A stretch of 64,000 bases of DNA, taken from assembly GCF_011800755.1 (NCBI RefSeq), contig NZ_JAATJW010000002.1, forward strand, positions 50,819-114,818, given 5' to 3'. The notes under the pieces were generated by a model. The model was not told the DNA's origin, ran no database searches, and was given only the letters and a program-made list of their open reading frames with translations. Shown here one piece after another: positions 39,978-49,215 of the stretch (position 1 is the first letter of the stretch; each line of letters starts with the position of its first letter). This DNA comes from Listeria valentina. GTDB taxonomy: Bacteria > Bacillota > Bacilli > Lactobacillales > Listeriaceae. A program made the translations under genes and the position numbers.

Positions 39978-40610
39978 ATGAAGGAAGTGATTCTTATTCA
40001 ACTTTCAGAACGTCAACATGCGATTATGGCGTTTGTAAAAAAGAATGAGCCAGCCACTGGGGATCAAATTGCGCGCTTCTTGAAACTAACGCGTGCAACG
40101 ATTCGTTCTGATCTTGCTGTTTTGACTATGACTGGCATTTTGGATGCACGTCCCAAAGTCGGCTACTTTTACTCTGGACTAGAAAAAAATCCCGGTTTGT
40201 TCGAAGACATTCGCAATTTAAAAGTCAGCGATGTGATGACCCATCCGATTCTTGTTCCGAAAGAAATGAGTGTCTATGATGCGGTTGTTCAGCTATTTTT
40301 GGAAGACTCTGGTAGTCTCTATGTCGCAGAAAAAACACGTCTCATCGGACTTGTGAGCCGTAAAGATTTGCTTAAAAGTACGATTGCTGGTTCAAACACG
40401 AAAGAAACGCCGATTGCAACCATTATGAGTCGGATGCCTAATTTATTAACGGTTAAAAAAACAGACGCTATCTTGGATGCTGCCCTTTCGATTGTGAGGC
40501 ATCAAGTGGATTCACTTCCTGTTGTTGATGCAGAGGATCAAATTATCGGCAAGCTATCCAAATCGAGTATTGTAGAACTTTTTGTCACCACTTTAAAAGA
40601 TGAAATTTAG
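39978..40610 (+). CDS. ccpN: CcpN-type gluconeogenic repressor (HTH plus two CBS domains)
   Basis: A 210-residue repressor: a DeoR-like HTH (about 8-60, LSERQHAIMAFVKKNEPATG then AIFLKLTRATIRSDL-type recognition helix) followed by paired CBS domains (about 78-135 and 142-205). In B. subtilis CcpN represses gapB and pckA during glycolytic growth and responds to ATP/ADP. Here it heads an operon with the PPDK regulatory protein and PPDK. ATG at 39978 has no clear ribosome site and is only about 13 nt from the predicted transcript start, so near-leaderless translation or a different start remains possible. Confidence 0.87.
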   Translation: MKEVILIQLSERQHAIMAFVKKNEPATGDQIARFLKLTRATIRSDLAVLTMTGILDARPKVGYFYSGLEKNPGLFEDIRNLKVSDVMTHPILVPKEMSVYDAVVQLFLEDSGSLYVAEKTRLIGLVSRKDLLKSTIAGSNTKETPIATIMSRMPNLLTVKKTDAILDAALSIVRHQVDSLPVVDAEDQIIGKLSKSSIVELFVTTLKDEI

Positions 40611-40623
40611 CAGGAGGGAAATT

Positions 40624-41433
40624 ATGAAGCAACCTGTTGTCATTTATGTAATTTCTGATGCGATTGGAGAAACGGCTCAGCATACCATTCGAGCCGTCAC
40701 CGCTCAGTTTGATTTTAACGAACAACCGGATATCCGGCGGCACGCTTTTATTCGTGATGAAGCGGCTTTACTTGAAACTTTAGAAGAAGCGAAAATAGCA
40801 GATGGGATTGTCGTTCAAACTCTCGTTAATTCTAAACTTGCTCACTACGCCAAATCTTATTGTGAGCAAGAAAAGATCGCCAATATTGATTTACTTACCC
40901 ATCTGACGGAAGCTATCGAAATGAAAACGGGACTCCATTCGAAAGAAGATCCGGGAAATATGCGCCGACTTGATAACGCTTACTTTGACCGGATTGCTGC
41001 TATCGAATTTGCGGTCAAATATGATGATTGCAAAGATCCACGTGGCTTACTTGAAGCGGATATCGTTCTTGTCGGGGTTTCAAGAACTAGCAAGACGCCA
41101 CTCAGTAGCTATTTAGCCAATCAAAATTTAAAAGTCGCAAACGTCCCTCTTGTCCCCGAAATCCCTTTGCCTGAAGAATTATTTAAAATCCCTTCAAACA
41201 GGATTATCGGGCTCACTACAACACCAGAAAAATTAGAACGGATTCGTCGCGTTCGGCTCCGGTCTATGGGGCTTGATGAAATGAGTAACTATTCAAGCGA
41301 CCGCCGCATTCTTGAGGAATTAGAGTATGGCTATGAGACGTTTAAAAAGTTGAAATGCCGTGTTATTCACGTGGAAGATAAGGCCATTGAGGAAACTGCT
41401 GCTCTTGTGCAAGAAATGATTCAAGTGAATTAA
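40624..41433 (+). CDS. ppsR: Pyruvate, phosphate dikinase regulatory protein (PDRP/PSRP)
   Basis: A 269-residue bifunctional kinase/pyrophosphorylase of the DUF299 family that inactivates PPDK by ADP-dependent phosphorylation of a Thr beside the catalytic His and reactivates it with phosphate. It starts VVIYVISDAIGETAQHTIRA, with the P-loop-like GVSRTSKTPLSSYLA near residue 153 and RRLDNAYFDRIAAIEFAVK near 118. ATG at 40624 follows AGGAGGGAAATT. Its target is encoded immediately downstream. Confidence 0.95.
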   Translation: MKQPVVIYVISDAIGETAQHTIRAVTAQFDFNEQPDIRRHAFIRDEAALLETLEEAKIADGIVVQTLVNSKLAHYAKSYCEQEKIANIDLLTHLTEAIEMKTGLHSKEDPGNMRRLDNAYFDRIAAIEFAVKYDDCKDPRGLLEADIVLVGVSRTSKTPLSSYLANQNLKVANVPLVPEIPLPEELFKIPSNRIIGLTTTPEKLERIRRVRLRSMGLDEMSNYSSDRRILEELEYGYETFKKLKCRVIHVEDKAIEETAALVQEMIQVN

Positions 41434-41458
41434 AAATCTATTTTTTGAGGTGAAGACA

Positions 41459-44098
41459 GTGAGAAAATTTGTTTACCAATTTAGTGAAGGATCAAAAGAC
41501 ATGAAAGTACTTTTAGGAGGAAAAGGAGCCAACTTAGCTGAAATGACCAATATCGGCTTGCCTGTCCCTCCAGGATTCACAATTGGAACGGATGCTTGTA
41601 AAGATTATAACGAAAATGATCAAACGCTATCTGAAGAAATTTTTGAAGAAGTCTTAACTCACTTAAAATGGCTTGAAGAAAAAACAGGCAAGCAATTTGG
41701 GTCAAATGAAAATCCACTTCTCGTCTCTGTCCGCTCCGGGGCACCTGTTTCAATGCCTGGGATGATGGATACGATTTTAAATCTTGGTTTAAATGACAAG
41801 GCGGTTCAAGGAATAATTCATCAAACTAAGGATGCTCGTTCATCACTTGACTCCTACCGCCGTTTTATCCAAATGTTCGGGGATGTTGTAAGAGGAATTC
41901 CTTCTTATAAATTTGAAGAAGCCCTATCGCTTATTAAAAAGCAAAAAGGCTACGCACAAGATACTGAACTGACACCGGATGATCTTGAAAAACTTATTAC
42001 CACTTACCAGGAACTCTATCTCGAACATGGATCCGAGCCTTTCCCGCAAGACCCGCTTACGCAACTTCGGCTTGCGGTTCAATCGGTTTTTGATTCCTGG
42101 ATGAACCCGCGTGCTGTCGTTTACCGTCGGCTGAATGATATTGATCCTAACTTTGGAACCGCTGTCAATATCCAAGCTATGGTATTCGGCAACACCGGAA
42201 ATAAAAGTGGCACAGGGATTGCTTTTACGCGGAACCCGTCTACTGGTGAAAAAGCTGTCTTCGGCGAATTTCTGATCAACGCCCAAGGTGAGGACGTCGT
42301 TGCGGGGATAAGAACACCGGAGGATATTTCCAAGCTTAAAAGCCATTTGCCTGATGCTTATCATGAGCTGATGGACACCTGTGAGCTTCTTGAAAACCAT
42401 TACTTAGACATGCAGGACATTGAATTTACGATTGAAAAAGAAAAACTTTTTGTCTTGCAAACTCGAAATGGGAAACGGACGGCTCAGGCTTCGGTTCAAG
42501 TCGCGATAGATCTTGTCCATGAAGGAAAGATCAGTCGTGATGAGGCGATTAAACGCATTGATACTAAACAAATCGATCAACTGCTCCACCCCACTTTCGA
42601 GAAAAAAGCGCTTGAAAAAGGAGAAGTACTTGCAACTGGGCTTCCTGCAAGTCCTGGTGCAGCATCTGGAAAAGTTTACTTTGACGCGAGTGAAGCTGTG
42701 GCAGCGGCTGATTTGGGGCAAAAGGTAATTCTCGTCCGGAATGAAACCTCTCCTGAGGACATCGAAGGGATGGCAAAAAGTGAAGCGATTCTGACAGCAC
42801 ATGGTGGCATGACATCGCACGCAGCTGTTGTTGCTCGCGGAATGGGAAAATGTTGTGTTGCCGGCTGCTCAGAAATCGACATCAACGAAAAAGGAAAAAC
42901 TATTGTGACGAATTCAGGCATCACGCTACGTGAAGGTGATGCGATTTCACTGGATGGATCAACTGGAAAGGTTTATCTGGGCGAAATTCTTTTGACAGAA
43001 GCGGAAATCGGTGGCCACTTTGATGAACTCATGGAATGGGTGAACGAAGTGAAGCAACTTGATATTCGTGTTAATGCAGACACACCGAATGACTTGTTAA
43101 CTGCGATTCATTTCGGGGCGGAAGGCATTGGTCTTTGTCGCACGGAGCATATGTTTTTCCATGAGGAACGCATTGCTTATGTGCGCCAAATGATCGTGGC
43201 TGAAAGCTTGGAAGAAAGAAAACGTGCACTCGCACATTTGAAAGAAATGCAGAAGGAAGACTTTATTCAACTTTTCCGCATCGCAAAAGGAAGACCTGTT
43301 AATATCAGGCTCCTTGACCCACCTCTCCATGAATTTTTGCCAAAAGCTGAAAAAGATTTGGAAAGGCTCGCACAGGACACAGGTAAAACACTTGCGGAAA
43401 TTAAAAAACGCGTGAACGAGCTTGCAGAATCCAATCCTATGCTTGGTCACCGTGGTTGCCGCCTAGCTGTAACGTATCCAGAAATCTATAAGATGCAAGC
43501 TGAAGCGATTATGGAAAGTGCAGTTCAAATTCATGACGAAGGGCAAAAAGTCTTTCCTGAAATCATGATTCCACTTGTTTCTTCTAAAGAGGAGTTAGCT
43601 TTTGTGAAGCAAGAAATCAAAGAGTCAGTTCAAGCAATTTTTGATCGTGAGCGCGTTCTTCTTCCATATGACATTGGTACGATGATTGAAATTCCGCGAG
43701 CTTGTGTAACAGCTGATGAAATTGCCAAGGAGGCACAGTTCTTTAGCTTTGGTACCAATGATTTGACTCAGCTCACCTATGGTTTCTCGCGTGATGATGC
43801 TGGAAAATTCTTACCGAGTTACAGTGAACGGGGTATCTTAGAAACAGATCCGTTCCAAACGCTTGATACGGCTGGTGTGGGGGCACTGGTCGAGATGGCC
43901 GTTTCTCGGGGAAGAATGACCAATCCCAATATGAAAATGGGGGTTTGCGGCGAACATGGTGGGGATCCGCGCTCGATTCACTTCTTCCATAAACTGGGAT
44001 TGAGGTATGTTTCTTGCTCCCCATTCCGGGTTCCAATTGCTCGCCTTGCTGCGGCACAAGTTGTTTTGGAAGAGCGAGAACAGCTACAAAAAGTCTAA
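41459..44098 (+). CDS. ppdK: Pyruvate, phosphate dikinase
   Basis: An 879-residue PPDK interconverting pyruvate + ATP + Pi and PEP + AMP + PPi. The N-terminal nucleotide-binding domain opens FGSKDMKVLLGGKGANLAEM-like sequence (FSEGSKDMKVLLGGKG); the central phospho-His domain has GGMTSHAAVVARGMGKC near residue 450 with regulatory Thr and catalytic His; the C-terminal PEP/pyruvate barrel has SFGTNDLTQLTYGFSRDD near 765 and GVCGEHGGDP near 825. Start GTG at 41459 fits GAGGTG at 6 bp; the in-frame GTG at 41450 overlaps that site. Control is double: CcpN transcriptionally, PpsR post-translationally. Confidence 0.96.
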   Translation: MRKFVYQFSEGSKDMKVLLGGKGANLAEMTNIGLPVPPGFTIGTDACKDYNENDQTLSEEIFEEVLTHLKWLEEKTGKQFGSNENPLLVSVRSGAPVSMPGMMDTILNLGLNDKAVQGIIHQTKDARSSLDSYRRFIQMFGDVVRGIPSYKFEEALSLIKKQKGYAQDTELTPDDLEKLITTYQELYLEHGSEPFPQDPLTQLRLAVQSVFDSWMNPRAVVYRRLNDIDPNFGTAVNIQAMVFGNTGNKSGTGIAFTRNPSTGEKAVFGEFLINAQGEDVVAGIRTPEDISKLKSHLPDAYHELMDTCELLENHYLDMQDIEFTIEKEKLFVLQTRNGKRTAQASVQVAIDLVHEGKISRDEAIKRIDTKQIDQLLHPTFEKKALEKGEVLATGLPASPGAASGKVYFDASEAVAAADLGQKVILVRNETSPEDIEGMAKSEAILTAHGGMTSHAAVVARGMGKCCVAGCSEIDINEKGKTIVTNSGITLREGDAISLDGSTGKVYLGEILLTEAEIGGHFDELMEWVNEVKQLDIRVNADTPNDLLTAIHFGAEGIGLCRTEHMFFHEERIAYVRQMIVAESLEERKRALAHLKEMQKEDFIQLFRIAKGRPVNIRLLDPPLHEFLPKAEKDLERLAQDTGKTLAEIKKRVNELAESNPMLGHRGCRLAVTYPEIYKMQAEAIMESAVQIHDEGQKVFPEIMIPLVSSKEELAFVKQEIKESVQAIFDRERVLLPYDIGTMIEIPRACVTADEIAKEAQFFSFGTNDLTQLTYGFSRDDAGKFLPSYSERGILETDPFQTLDTAGVGALVEMAVSRGRMTNPNMKMGVCGEHGGDPRSIHFFHKLGLRYVSCSPFRVPIARLAAAQVVLEEREQLQKV

Positions 44099-44106
44099 TC
44101 GGATTC

Positions 44107-44147
44107 AAAAAACGTTCATGCGCAATTTAAGCGCATGAACGTTTTTT
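44107..44147. terminator. Bidirectional terminator between ppdK and the acyltransferase-like gene
   Basis: AAAAACGTTCATGCGC and GCGCATGAACGTTTTT form a perfect 16-bp stem with an AATTTAA loop and runs of A and T on the two sides. Confidence 0.95.
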
Positions 44148-45429
44148 ATGACTTCATTTCTACTTCAAAAGCTATTTTCTGTGCCGCTAAAATTTCCAAT
44201 AAAGCATCCTCAAGAAGAGGCCGCTCGGTGTTTCTAACAATATTGATCCTTAGTTCTCCATCAAAACTAATGATCCCGATATTATAAGGTGTTTTAGAAC
44301 GCGGACTTAAAATAAAATCAAAGTGTTCAATATAACGATTCATTTCTTCTGGAGTCTTCACCACACCTAAGTTAGAAAGTGTTAAACAAGTAGTTTTTTC
44401 GCTAGCCGAAAAAAAGAATTTCATCAAGTAACGCTTAATAAATAACGGAATACGCTTAATGATTGAATTTTGTTCTAAACGAACATTCTGAGTGATTCTT
44501 GCACGCAGTCGGTCTTCAGATAGTGCTTCTTTCAATTGTTGCTCAATCGAAGATGCAATATTTGCCAAACTAAACTCCTCTTTTCTGGGATCAATTTCTG
44601 GTTTGGCGTAAAGAACAAAATTACGTAGTGTTGAGCTTGGAAAGAAATTTCGCAAATCAATTGGTAAAAAAAGTCTAATGGGGCGTTTTTTCTGTGTTTT
44701 ATCTGCTTTTTGAATGACAAGTATGGCTTTGGAAACAAAAGTAGCCACTAAAACAGTCAAGCTCACCCCGAGTTTCTTGGCCGGTTTTTTTAACTCATCG
44801 ACAGTTAGTTTGATGGTTGTAAGACACAAAGTTTCGCCCGACTTTCCATGAATTTGATAAATTTTCTCTTTATTTTCTGTTTGCTTGTTTTGAAATTTTG
44901 CATCAGCTAGTTCAAGATAATGATCGCTCATTTCTGCCGCTTTTGGGGGTTCAGTGCGATCAAGGACGCCATTCATTGCTGGTATTTGGATCCTATATTT
45001 CAGCGTTAAGTATTCTGCGAGAAGAGACTTTAAGAAAATTTCTCCGCCTTTTCCATCAGTCAACGCATGGAAAAGTTCGACGTGAATCGCTTTTGGGGCA
45101 TATAGCACACGAAAAGCACACTTCTCAAGCTCCTTATCTGACATATAGCCTAAAAGAACGCTTTGATCTGGCACAATTTGGGGCGGAGACGCAACCGCCG
45201 ATTGATAATACCAAAAAGGTCCCTTATGAATACATGCTGCTACTGAAGGAAAACGTTTAACAGTAGTGTTTAAAGCTTGTTGTAAAATTTGAGGGTCAAC
45301 AGTATCTTTTAAGGTGACGGATAAGCGAAACAAATTAATCCACTTTTTGTTTTTGGAAGCCAAGTGGATAATAGAAGTATTATCAAGTTTCATATAGTTT
45401 TGCAGCTGTTTCTGATTAAATCGCAACAA
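44146..45429 (-). CDS. Condensation/alcohol-acetyltransferase-fold acyltransferase-like protein
   Basis: A 427-residue protein with the HxxxD motif of the CoA-dependent acyltransferase/NRPS condensation superfamily: ELFHALTDGKGG near residue 135. The second half contains PIRLFLPIDLRNFFPSSTLRN near 255 (first 20), which matches the solvent-channel/DFGWG-side region of alcohol acetyltransferases and PapA-like enzymes only loosely. It would transfer an acyl group, donor and acceptor unknown. It is 28 bp downstream of, and surely co-transcribed with, a membrane-anchored permuted papain-fold protein, so the two probably act together, perhaps on a lipid or envelope substrate (inference). Confidence 0.72.
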   Translation of the reverse strand: MLRFNQKQLQNYMKLDNTSIIHLASKNKKWINLFRLSVTLKDTVDPQILQQALNTTVKRFPSVAACIHKGPFWYYQSAVASPPQIVPDQSVLLGYMSDKELEKCAFRVLYAPKAIHVELFHALTDGKGGEIFLKSLLAEYLTLKYRIQIPAMNGVLDRTEPPKAAEMSDHYLELADAKFQNKQTENKEKIYQIHGKSGETLCLTTIKLTVDELKKPAKKLGVSLTVLVATFVSKAILVIQKADKTQKKRPIRLFLPIDLRNFFPSSTLRNFVLYAKPEIDPRKEEFSLANIASSIEQQLKEALSEDRLRARITQNVRLEQNSIIKRIPLFIKRYLMKFFFSASEKTTCLTLSNLGVVKTPEEMNRYIEHFDFILSPRSKTPYNIGIISFDGELRINIVRNTERPLLEDALLEILAAQKIAFEVEMKS

Positions 45430-45457
45430 TTAGTGTCACCCTTCTAGTCTATTCTAT

Positions 45458-46534
45458 TTATAGTGCTTCATTAAATTTAATTTCATAGCAAAATACTAAT
45501 TTTCGGTAATAATCTTTTTCGACAAAATCAGTTGGCTTGATTTTAGTCGCCGGTCCTTGAAAATATTCTAGGTCGGCGAATTCTAAGATTTTATAAACAA
45601 ATTGTGAGCAAAACATGATATTGGGTCGAAGGGATACTTTCGTTACAAGTCCAACAAGATTATAGGCGCTCCCCTTCTCATTAATTTCCTTGACTTTATC
45701 AATAATTCGTTGCTTTTTTTCTTTAGTGACTTCCAGTTTATAAACAATGACAGAAGCATCACTCTTTTTGTTAAACGAGGTGATTTTTTCTTGATTAAGG
45801 CCAGGCAGTGTAACATTTTCTCCCCCATTGTAGCTAATAATCGTTTTTAAATCCCGATCAAAACTTAAGGAAACGTGATTATAAGCTTTATTAGTAAAAA
45901 GTGAAATAACTTCACTCGCTGGACTGCCTGTACTAGAAATTACAAGATAAAGATGTTCATCATTTAAAGATTTGGCACATTCTTCAAAATAAGCTTCTGT
46001 TAAAGTATTTTTACTAAGATATTTAGTATAGCTATGTCTTGGGATATCTTTTAATATTTCATTCAAATTATCTCTAGACAAAGAGTTTTTGCTTTTTTGC
46101 CATTTCGTTTTATAATCTGCGCCCATCAAATAAATTTCTCTTAACATTTCAAAACTGATGGATGTCGCTTCCTTAATTGAAAATTCACGTTGTAACGTGT
46201 ACAAATAATGGAAATATCCAATCAAAAATGGTACAAAAATCAGCAGTATAGCTGCCAATTTTTTTATAGTGAATAGCACCCAGCTATCTCCACCTGAAAA
46301 AACATAGGTCACAGTCAGTACTTGTTGTAAAGTCAAGATAATCAAATATAAAAGTGATAGGACGAATTTTGTTCGAATTTTACTTTTTGAAAACCATAAA
46401 TAAGTGAGTAAAACTGCAGCTGCAATCGAATAAATCACAGCAAAAGGCGCTAAGTTTTGTGTTGTAATCAAAAAAACAAAGACTAGAAATAATAAATAAG
46501 GTGTCCATCGAATGTAGATTTTTTTTACGTGCAA
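45458..46534 (-). CDS. Membrane protein with C-terminal YiiX/NlpC-P60-like permuted papain fold
   Basis: A 358-residue protein. Residues 1-110 hold about four membrane segments. The C-terminal domain (about 195-345) has the order His then Cys typical of circularly permuted papain-like (YiiX/YebB-type) enzymes: AYNHVSLSFDRDLKTI near residue 222 with the His and IMFCSQFVYKIL near 313 with the nucleophile Cys. Relatives cleave or transfer amide/ester bonds in lipids and peptides. The domain is likely cytosolic or extracytoplasmic depending on topology, which I cannot settle. First gene of a two-gene unit with the acyltransferase-like protein. Confidence 0.68.
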   Translation of the reverse strand: MHVKKIYIRWTPYLLFLVFVFLITTQNLAPFAVIYSIAAAVLLTYLWFSKSKIRTKFVLSLLYLIILTLQQVLTVTYVFSGGDSWVLFTIKKLAAILLIFVPFLIGYFHYLYTLQREFSIKEATSISFEMLREIYLMGADYKTKWQKSKNSLSRDNLNEILKDIPRHSYTKYLSKNTLTEAYFEECAKSLNDEHLYLVISSTGSPASEVISLFTNKAYNHVSLSFDRDLKTIISYNGGENVTLPGLNQEKITSFNKKSDASVIVYKLEVTKEKKQRIIDKVKEINEKGSAYNLVGLVTKVSLRPNIMFCSQFVYKILEFADLEYFQGPATKIKPTDFVEKDYYRKLVFCYEIKFNEAL

Positions 46535-46555
46535 CTTTGTTGTTCTCCTTCCCGC

Positions 46556-46618
46556 TGAAAAATCAGTTTCATTTGCTGATTTTCTTACTGAAACTAAGTT
46601 TTATAACTTACTATACCA
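46556..46618 (-). promoter_or_regulatory. Promoter and structured leader of the papain-fold/acyltransferase unit
   Basis: On the minus strand an extended -10 promoter reads TGG-TATAGT (46610-46618). The leader then contains two overlapping, mutually exclusive stems: AGTTTCA/TGAAACT (46589-46595 with 46565-46571) and AAAATCAG/CTGATTTT (46576-46583 with 46559-46566). The ribosome site GGAAGGAG follows. The arrangement could be regulatory; no known riboswitch was recognised. Confidence 0.4.
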
Positions 46619-46700
46619 TAAAAAAGTAAATTTTATTGCACTTTTTTATCCAATTCTTTTTTAGACGCTTTTTTTGTTTTTCTTCTTTCAAATCAAAAGA

Positions 46701-46729
46701 TTGACTTTTAGTTTGAAGCCCTGTATTCT
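46701..46729 (+). promoter_or_regulatory. Promoter of the cystine symporter gene
   Basis: TTGACT (46701-46706), 17 bp, TATTCT (46724-46729), about 50 bp before the TTG start codon. No T-box or S-box structure is visible in the short leader. Confidence 0.7.
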
Positions 46730-46779
46730 TATATCTGATAAATCTTATCGGATTAATAAGTTTAAAAGGGGGAGTAAGC

Positions 46780-48153
46780 TTGAATACTGCTTTTGTCATA
46801 CTAAATTTAGTTGTTGCACTTTTTATCATTGGTCTTTTCATTTGGATGCAAAAACGCCATGTTTCTTTCTCGAAACGCGTTCTTCTAGCTCTTGCAGTTG
46901 GGATTATCGCAGGGTTCATTTTACAATGGATTTACGGGATGGGAAGTAGCGTTACGAAGGAAACGACGGACTGGCTCGGTATTGTTGGCGGCGGTTACGT
47001 TAAACTTTTACAAATGATTGCTATACCACTTATTTTCATTTCGATTATCGCAGCTTTTACGCGACTCGAATTAAAGACGAATATCGCAAAAATTGGGATT
47101 TGGATTATTGGAACCTTGCTTGTCACAGCAGCGATTGCGGCCGTAGTGGGCATCGGAGCCGCTCTTCTTTTCCATTTAAATGCCGATCATATTTCGCAAG
47201 GCTCCATTGAGCTTTCTCGCGCGAAAGAACTTCAAGGTAGCTTAAAAGAAATGAGTGACGCGACACTACCAAGTCGCATTTTAGAGTTGTTCCCTACTAA
47301 CCCGTTCCTTGACCTCACAGGAGCAAGGGCAACCTCAACAATTGCCGTTGTTATCTTCTCGGTTATTATCGGCATTGCTTTCCTTGGTGTAGAACGAAAG
47401 CAACCTAAGGAAGCGGCACTTTTTGCTCGTGGCGTTGATACGATTTATGCGATTGTGCTTCGAATCGTTCGGTTGATTCTTCGTCTTACACCTTATGGCG
47501 TGTTTGCGATTATGACAAATACCGTAGCAACGAGTGATGCGACAGCCATTTTGAAACTTGGAAACTTTGTCTTAGCTTCTTATGCGGCTCTTATTACAAT
47601 GTTTATCATTCATCTTTTGATCGTTTCCTTTACTGGAATCAGCCCGCTCATTTATCTGAAAAAGACATTCCCTGTTCTTACATTTGCCTTTACATCGAGA
47701 ACTAGTGCCGGAGCTCTTCCTATGAACATTGAAGCCCAAAGAAGCCTCGGAGTCCCAAATGGAATCGCCAATTTTGCTGCTTCATTTGGCCTTTCGATCG
47801 GTCAAAATGGATGTGCCGGAATTTATCCAGCGATGCTTGCGATTATGATTGCGCCAACAGTTGGCATTGATCCAACTTCCATTAGCTTTATTTTAACCGT
47901 TGTTGCCGTTGTGATGGTTAGTTCCTTTGGTGTTGCCGGAGTTGGCGGAGGCGCAACTTTTGCGGCAATTATCGTTCTCTCCACATTAAACCTCCCTGTT
48001 GGTTTGGCCGGTGTATTGATTTCGATTGAACCACTAATCGACATGGGACGTACGGCTCTTAACGTCAGCGATAGCATGGTTTCAGGTATCGTAACAAGCA
48101 AGGCAACGAAAAACCTCGAAAAAGAGCCTGAAGCAAAAGAAATGACAGCTTAA
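46780..48153 (+). CDS. tcyP: L-cystine symporter (TcyP-like, DAACS family)
   Basis: A 457-residue dicarboxylate/amino acid:cation symporter with about eight membrane helices and two re-entrant hairpins. Closest in pattern to TcyP: LLQMIAIPLIFISIIAAFTR near residue 78, the hairpin Ser-rich SRTSAGALPMN near 307 and NGCAGIYPAMLAI near 347. It imports cystine with sodium or protons. The start codon is TTG at 46780, directed by AAGGGGGAGTAAGC. It is monocistronic and ends in a bidirectional terminator. Confidence 0.88.
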   Translation: MNTAFVILNLVVALFIIGLFIWMQKRHVSFSKRVLLALAVGIIAGFILQWIYGMGSSVTKETTDWLGIVGGGYVKLLQMIAIPLIFISIIAAFTRLELKTNIAKIGIWIIGTLLVTAAIAAVVGIGAALLFHLNADHISQGSIELSRAKELQGSLKEMSDATLPSRILELFPTNPFLDLTGARATSTIAVVIFSVIIGIAFLGVERKQPKEAALFARGVDTIYAIVLRIVRLILRLTPYGVFAIMTNTVATSDATAILKLGNFVLASYAALITMFIIHLLIVSFTGISPLIYLKKTFPVLTFAFTSRTSAGALPMNIEAQRSLGVPNGIANFAASFGLSIGQNGCAGIYPAMLAIMIAPTVGIDPTSISFILTVVAVVMVSSFGVAGVGGGATFAAIIVLSTLNLPVGLAGVLISIEPLIDMGRTALNVSDSMVSGIVTSKATKNLEKEPEAKEMTA

Positions 48154-48155
48154 AT

Positions 48156-48192
48156 AAAAAGAGAAAGTGTCACTCAGGCACTTTCTCTTTTT
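48156..48192. terminator. Bidirectional terminator between tcyP and the ArAE exporter gene
   Basis: AAAAAGAGAAAGTG and CACTTTCTCTTTTT are perfect 14-bp arms. The exporter stop codon (48170) lies inside the loop region. Confidence 0.92.
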
Positions 48193-49150
48193 GTATTGTT
48201 TGAAATTCCACATAAAAATCACGCTTAATCTCTAAAAAATAGCGTAAATCATTCATAAACTGAAATAAAACAGCTCGATTTTCAAACTCTTCACGAGAAA
48301 CGGGAAGTTCACTTTTGCGAAAATCGTGCACCATCTTGGTTACACCCATTACGAGCTCCTCAGCTGGATTGTCTTCACTCAATTCTAGCGCCGTTTTCTC
48401 GGTTAAGCGAGATAAGATCTGGCTTGGTTCGCTAACTCCTTGAAAGGCCGCCGAATGTCGCTTCATCTGCGTCAAAACGCGGAACTGAATCAGCCGCATA
48501 TCGACATATTTTAGAAAATAAGGCGAGCTTTTTAAAAATGAATTTTCCATATTGCGCACCGCATTTTCTTCCAAATTTTGCAGTAACTGCTTGAGTTCAT
48601 CAAACCTGTGATCAAATTCTAAATAAGGCTCTTCTCCTCTCAGCCGCTGCGCCATAGAAAACAAAATTTGGCGCATTAAAAGCTCCACTTTTTTCTGATC
48701 CGCGCGGATTCCCCTGTCAAGCTTCGGCATATATAAGTTCAATAAAATCGCAATCCCAGCACCGACAATCATAAGTGCCATTTCATTTACAAACCAGTGG
48801 AGCGCAAGCGATTTTTCCACTAAAATATGTGTGACAAGAACAGAACTCACGACGATGCCATCTGTGACTTTCAGTCGCACGGCAAGTGGAATGAAAAGAA
48901 GTAAATACAAGCCAAAGCTGATGGCGTTATAGCCAAAAATCAAGAATAAAATGGCGGAAATGGATAGTGCTAAAACCGTTGAATAGACACGCTGAATCGC
49001 GAGCAAAAGTGAGCTTTTTTTGGTATTTTGTATGCTTAACACGGTGATCACGCCTGCTGAAACCGCGTAGTCTAACTTTAAAAATTCGGCAATAAGAATA
49101 GCAAGTGTTGCTCCAAACGCGGTTTTGAGCGTTCGCATCCCTAATTTCAC
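48170..49150 (-). CDS. Aromatic acid exporter family protein (ArAE_1)
   Basis: A 326-residue membrane protein: six segments in residues 1-150 (starting GMRTLKTAFGATLAILIAEF) and a cytosolic helical C-terminal domain (about 165-315) typical of ArAE_1/YqjA-like proteins. Export of aromatic acids is known for E. coli AaeB only; substrate here is unknown. GTG at 49150 is chosen, 10 bp after AGGAGG; the longer open frame would start inside the dedA terminator (49176-49206). Confidence 0.82.
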   Translation of the reverse strand: MKLGMRTLKTAFGATLAILIAEFLKLDYAVSAGVITVLSIQNTKKSSLLLAIQRVYSTVLALSISAILFLIFGYNAISFGLYLLLFIPLAVRLKVTDGIVVSSVLVTHILVEKSLALHWFVNEMALMIVGAGIAILLNLYMPKLDRGIRADQKKVELLMRQILFSMAQRLRGEEPYLEFDHRFDELKQLLQNLEENAVRNMENSFLKSSPYFLKYVDMRLIQFRVLTQMKRHSAAFQGVSEPSQILSRLTEKTALELSEDNPAEELVMGVTKMVHDFRKSELPVSREEFENRAVLFQFMNDLRYFLEIKRDFYVEFQTIQKEKVPE

Positions 49151-49175
49151 AAGGCTTTCCCCTCCTTTTTCACAT

Positions 49176-49206
49176 GAAAAATCTTGAAGACGAGGCTCCA
49201 AGATTA
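49176..49206 (-). terminator. Terminator of the DedA gene
   Basis: On the minus strand AATCTTG and CAAGATT enclose a 12-nt loop and are followed by TTTC. It is positioned between the DedA stop codon and the exporter start. Confidence 0.65.
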
Positions 49207-49215
49207 ATCGTTCGT

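Noticed and set aside
42404..42924. Minus-strand open frames inside ppdK
   Set aside because: Antisense to an intact PPDK with no ribosome site or family match.
44146..46534. Polyketide/NRPS biosynthetic cluster
   Set aside because: Only a single condensation-like domain occurs, without adenylation, carrier or thioesterase domains.
46681..46779. T-box or S-box leader before the cystine symporter
   Set aside because: The leader is about 45 nt with no specifier or SAM-binding motifs; too short for either.
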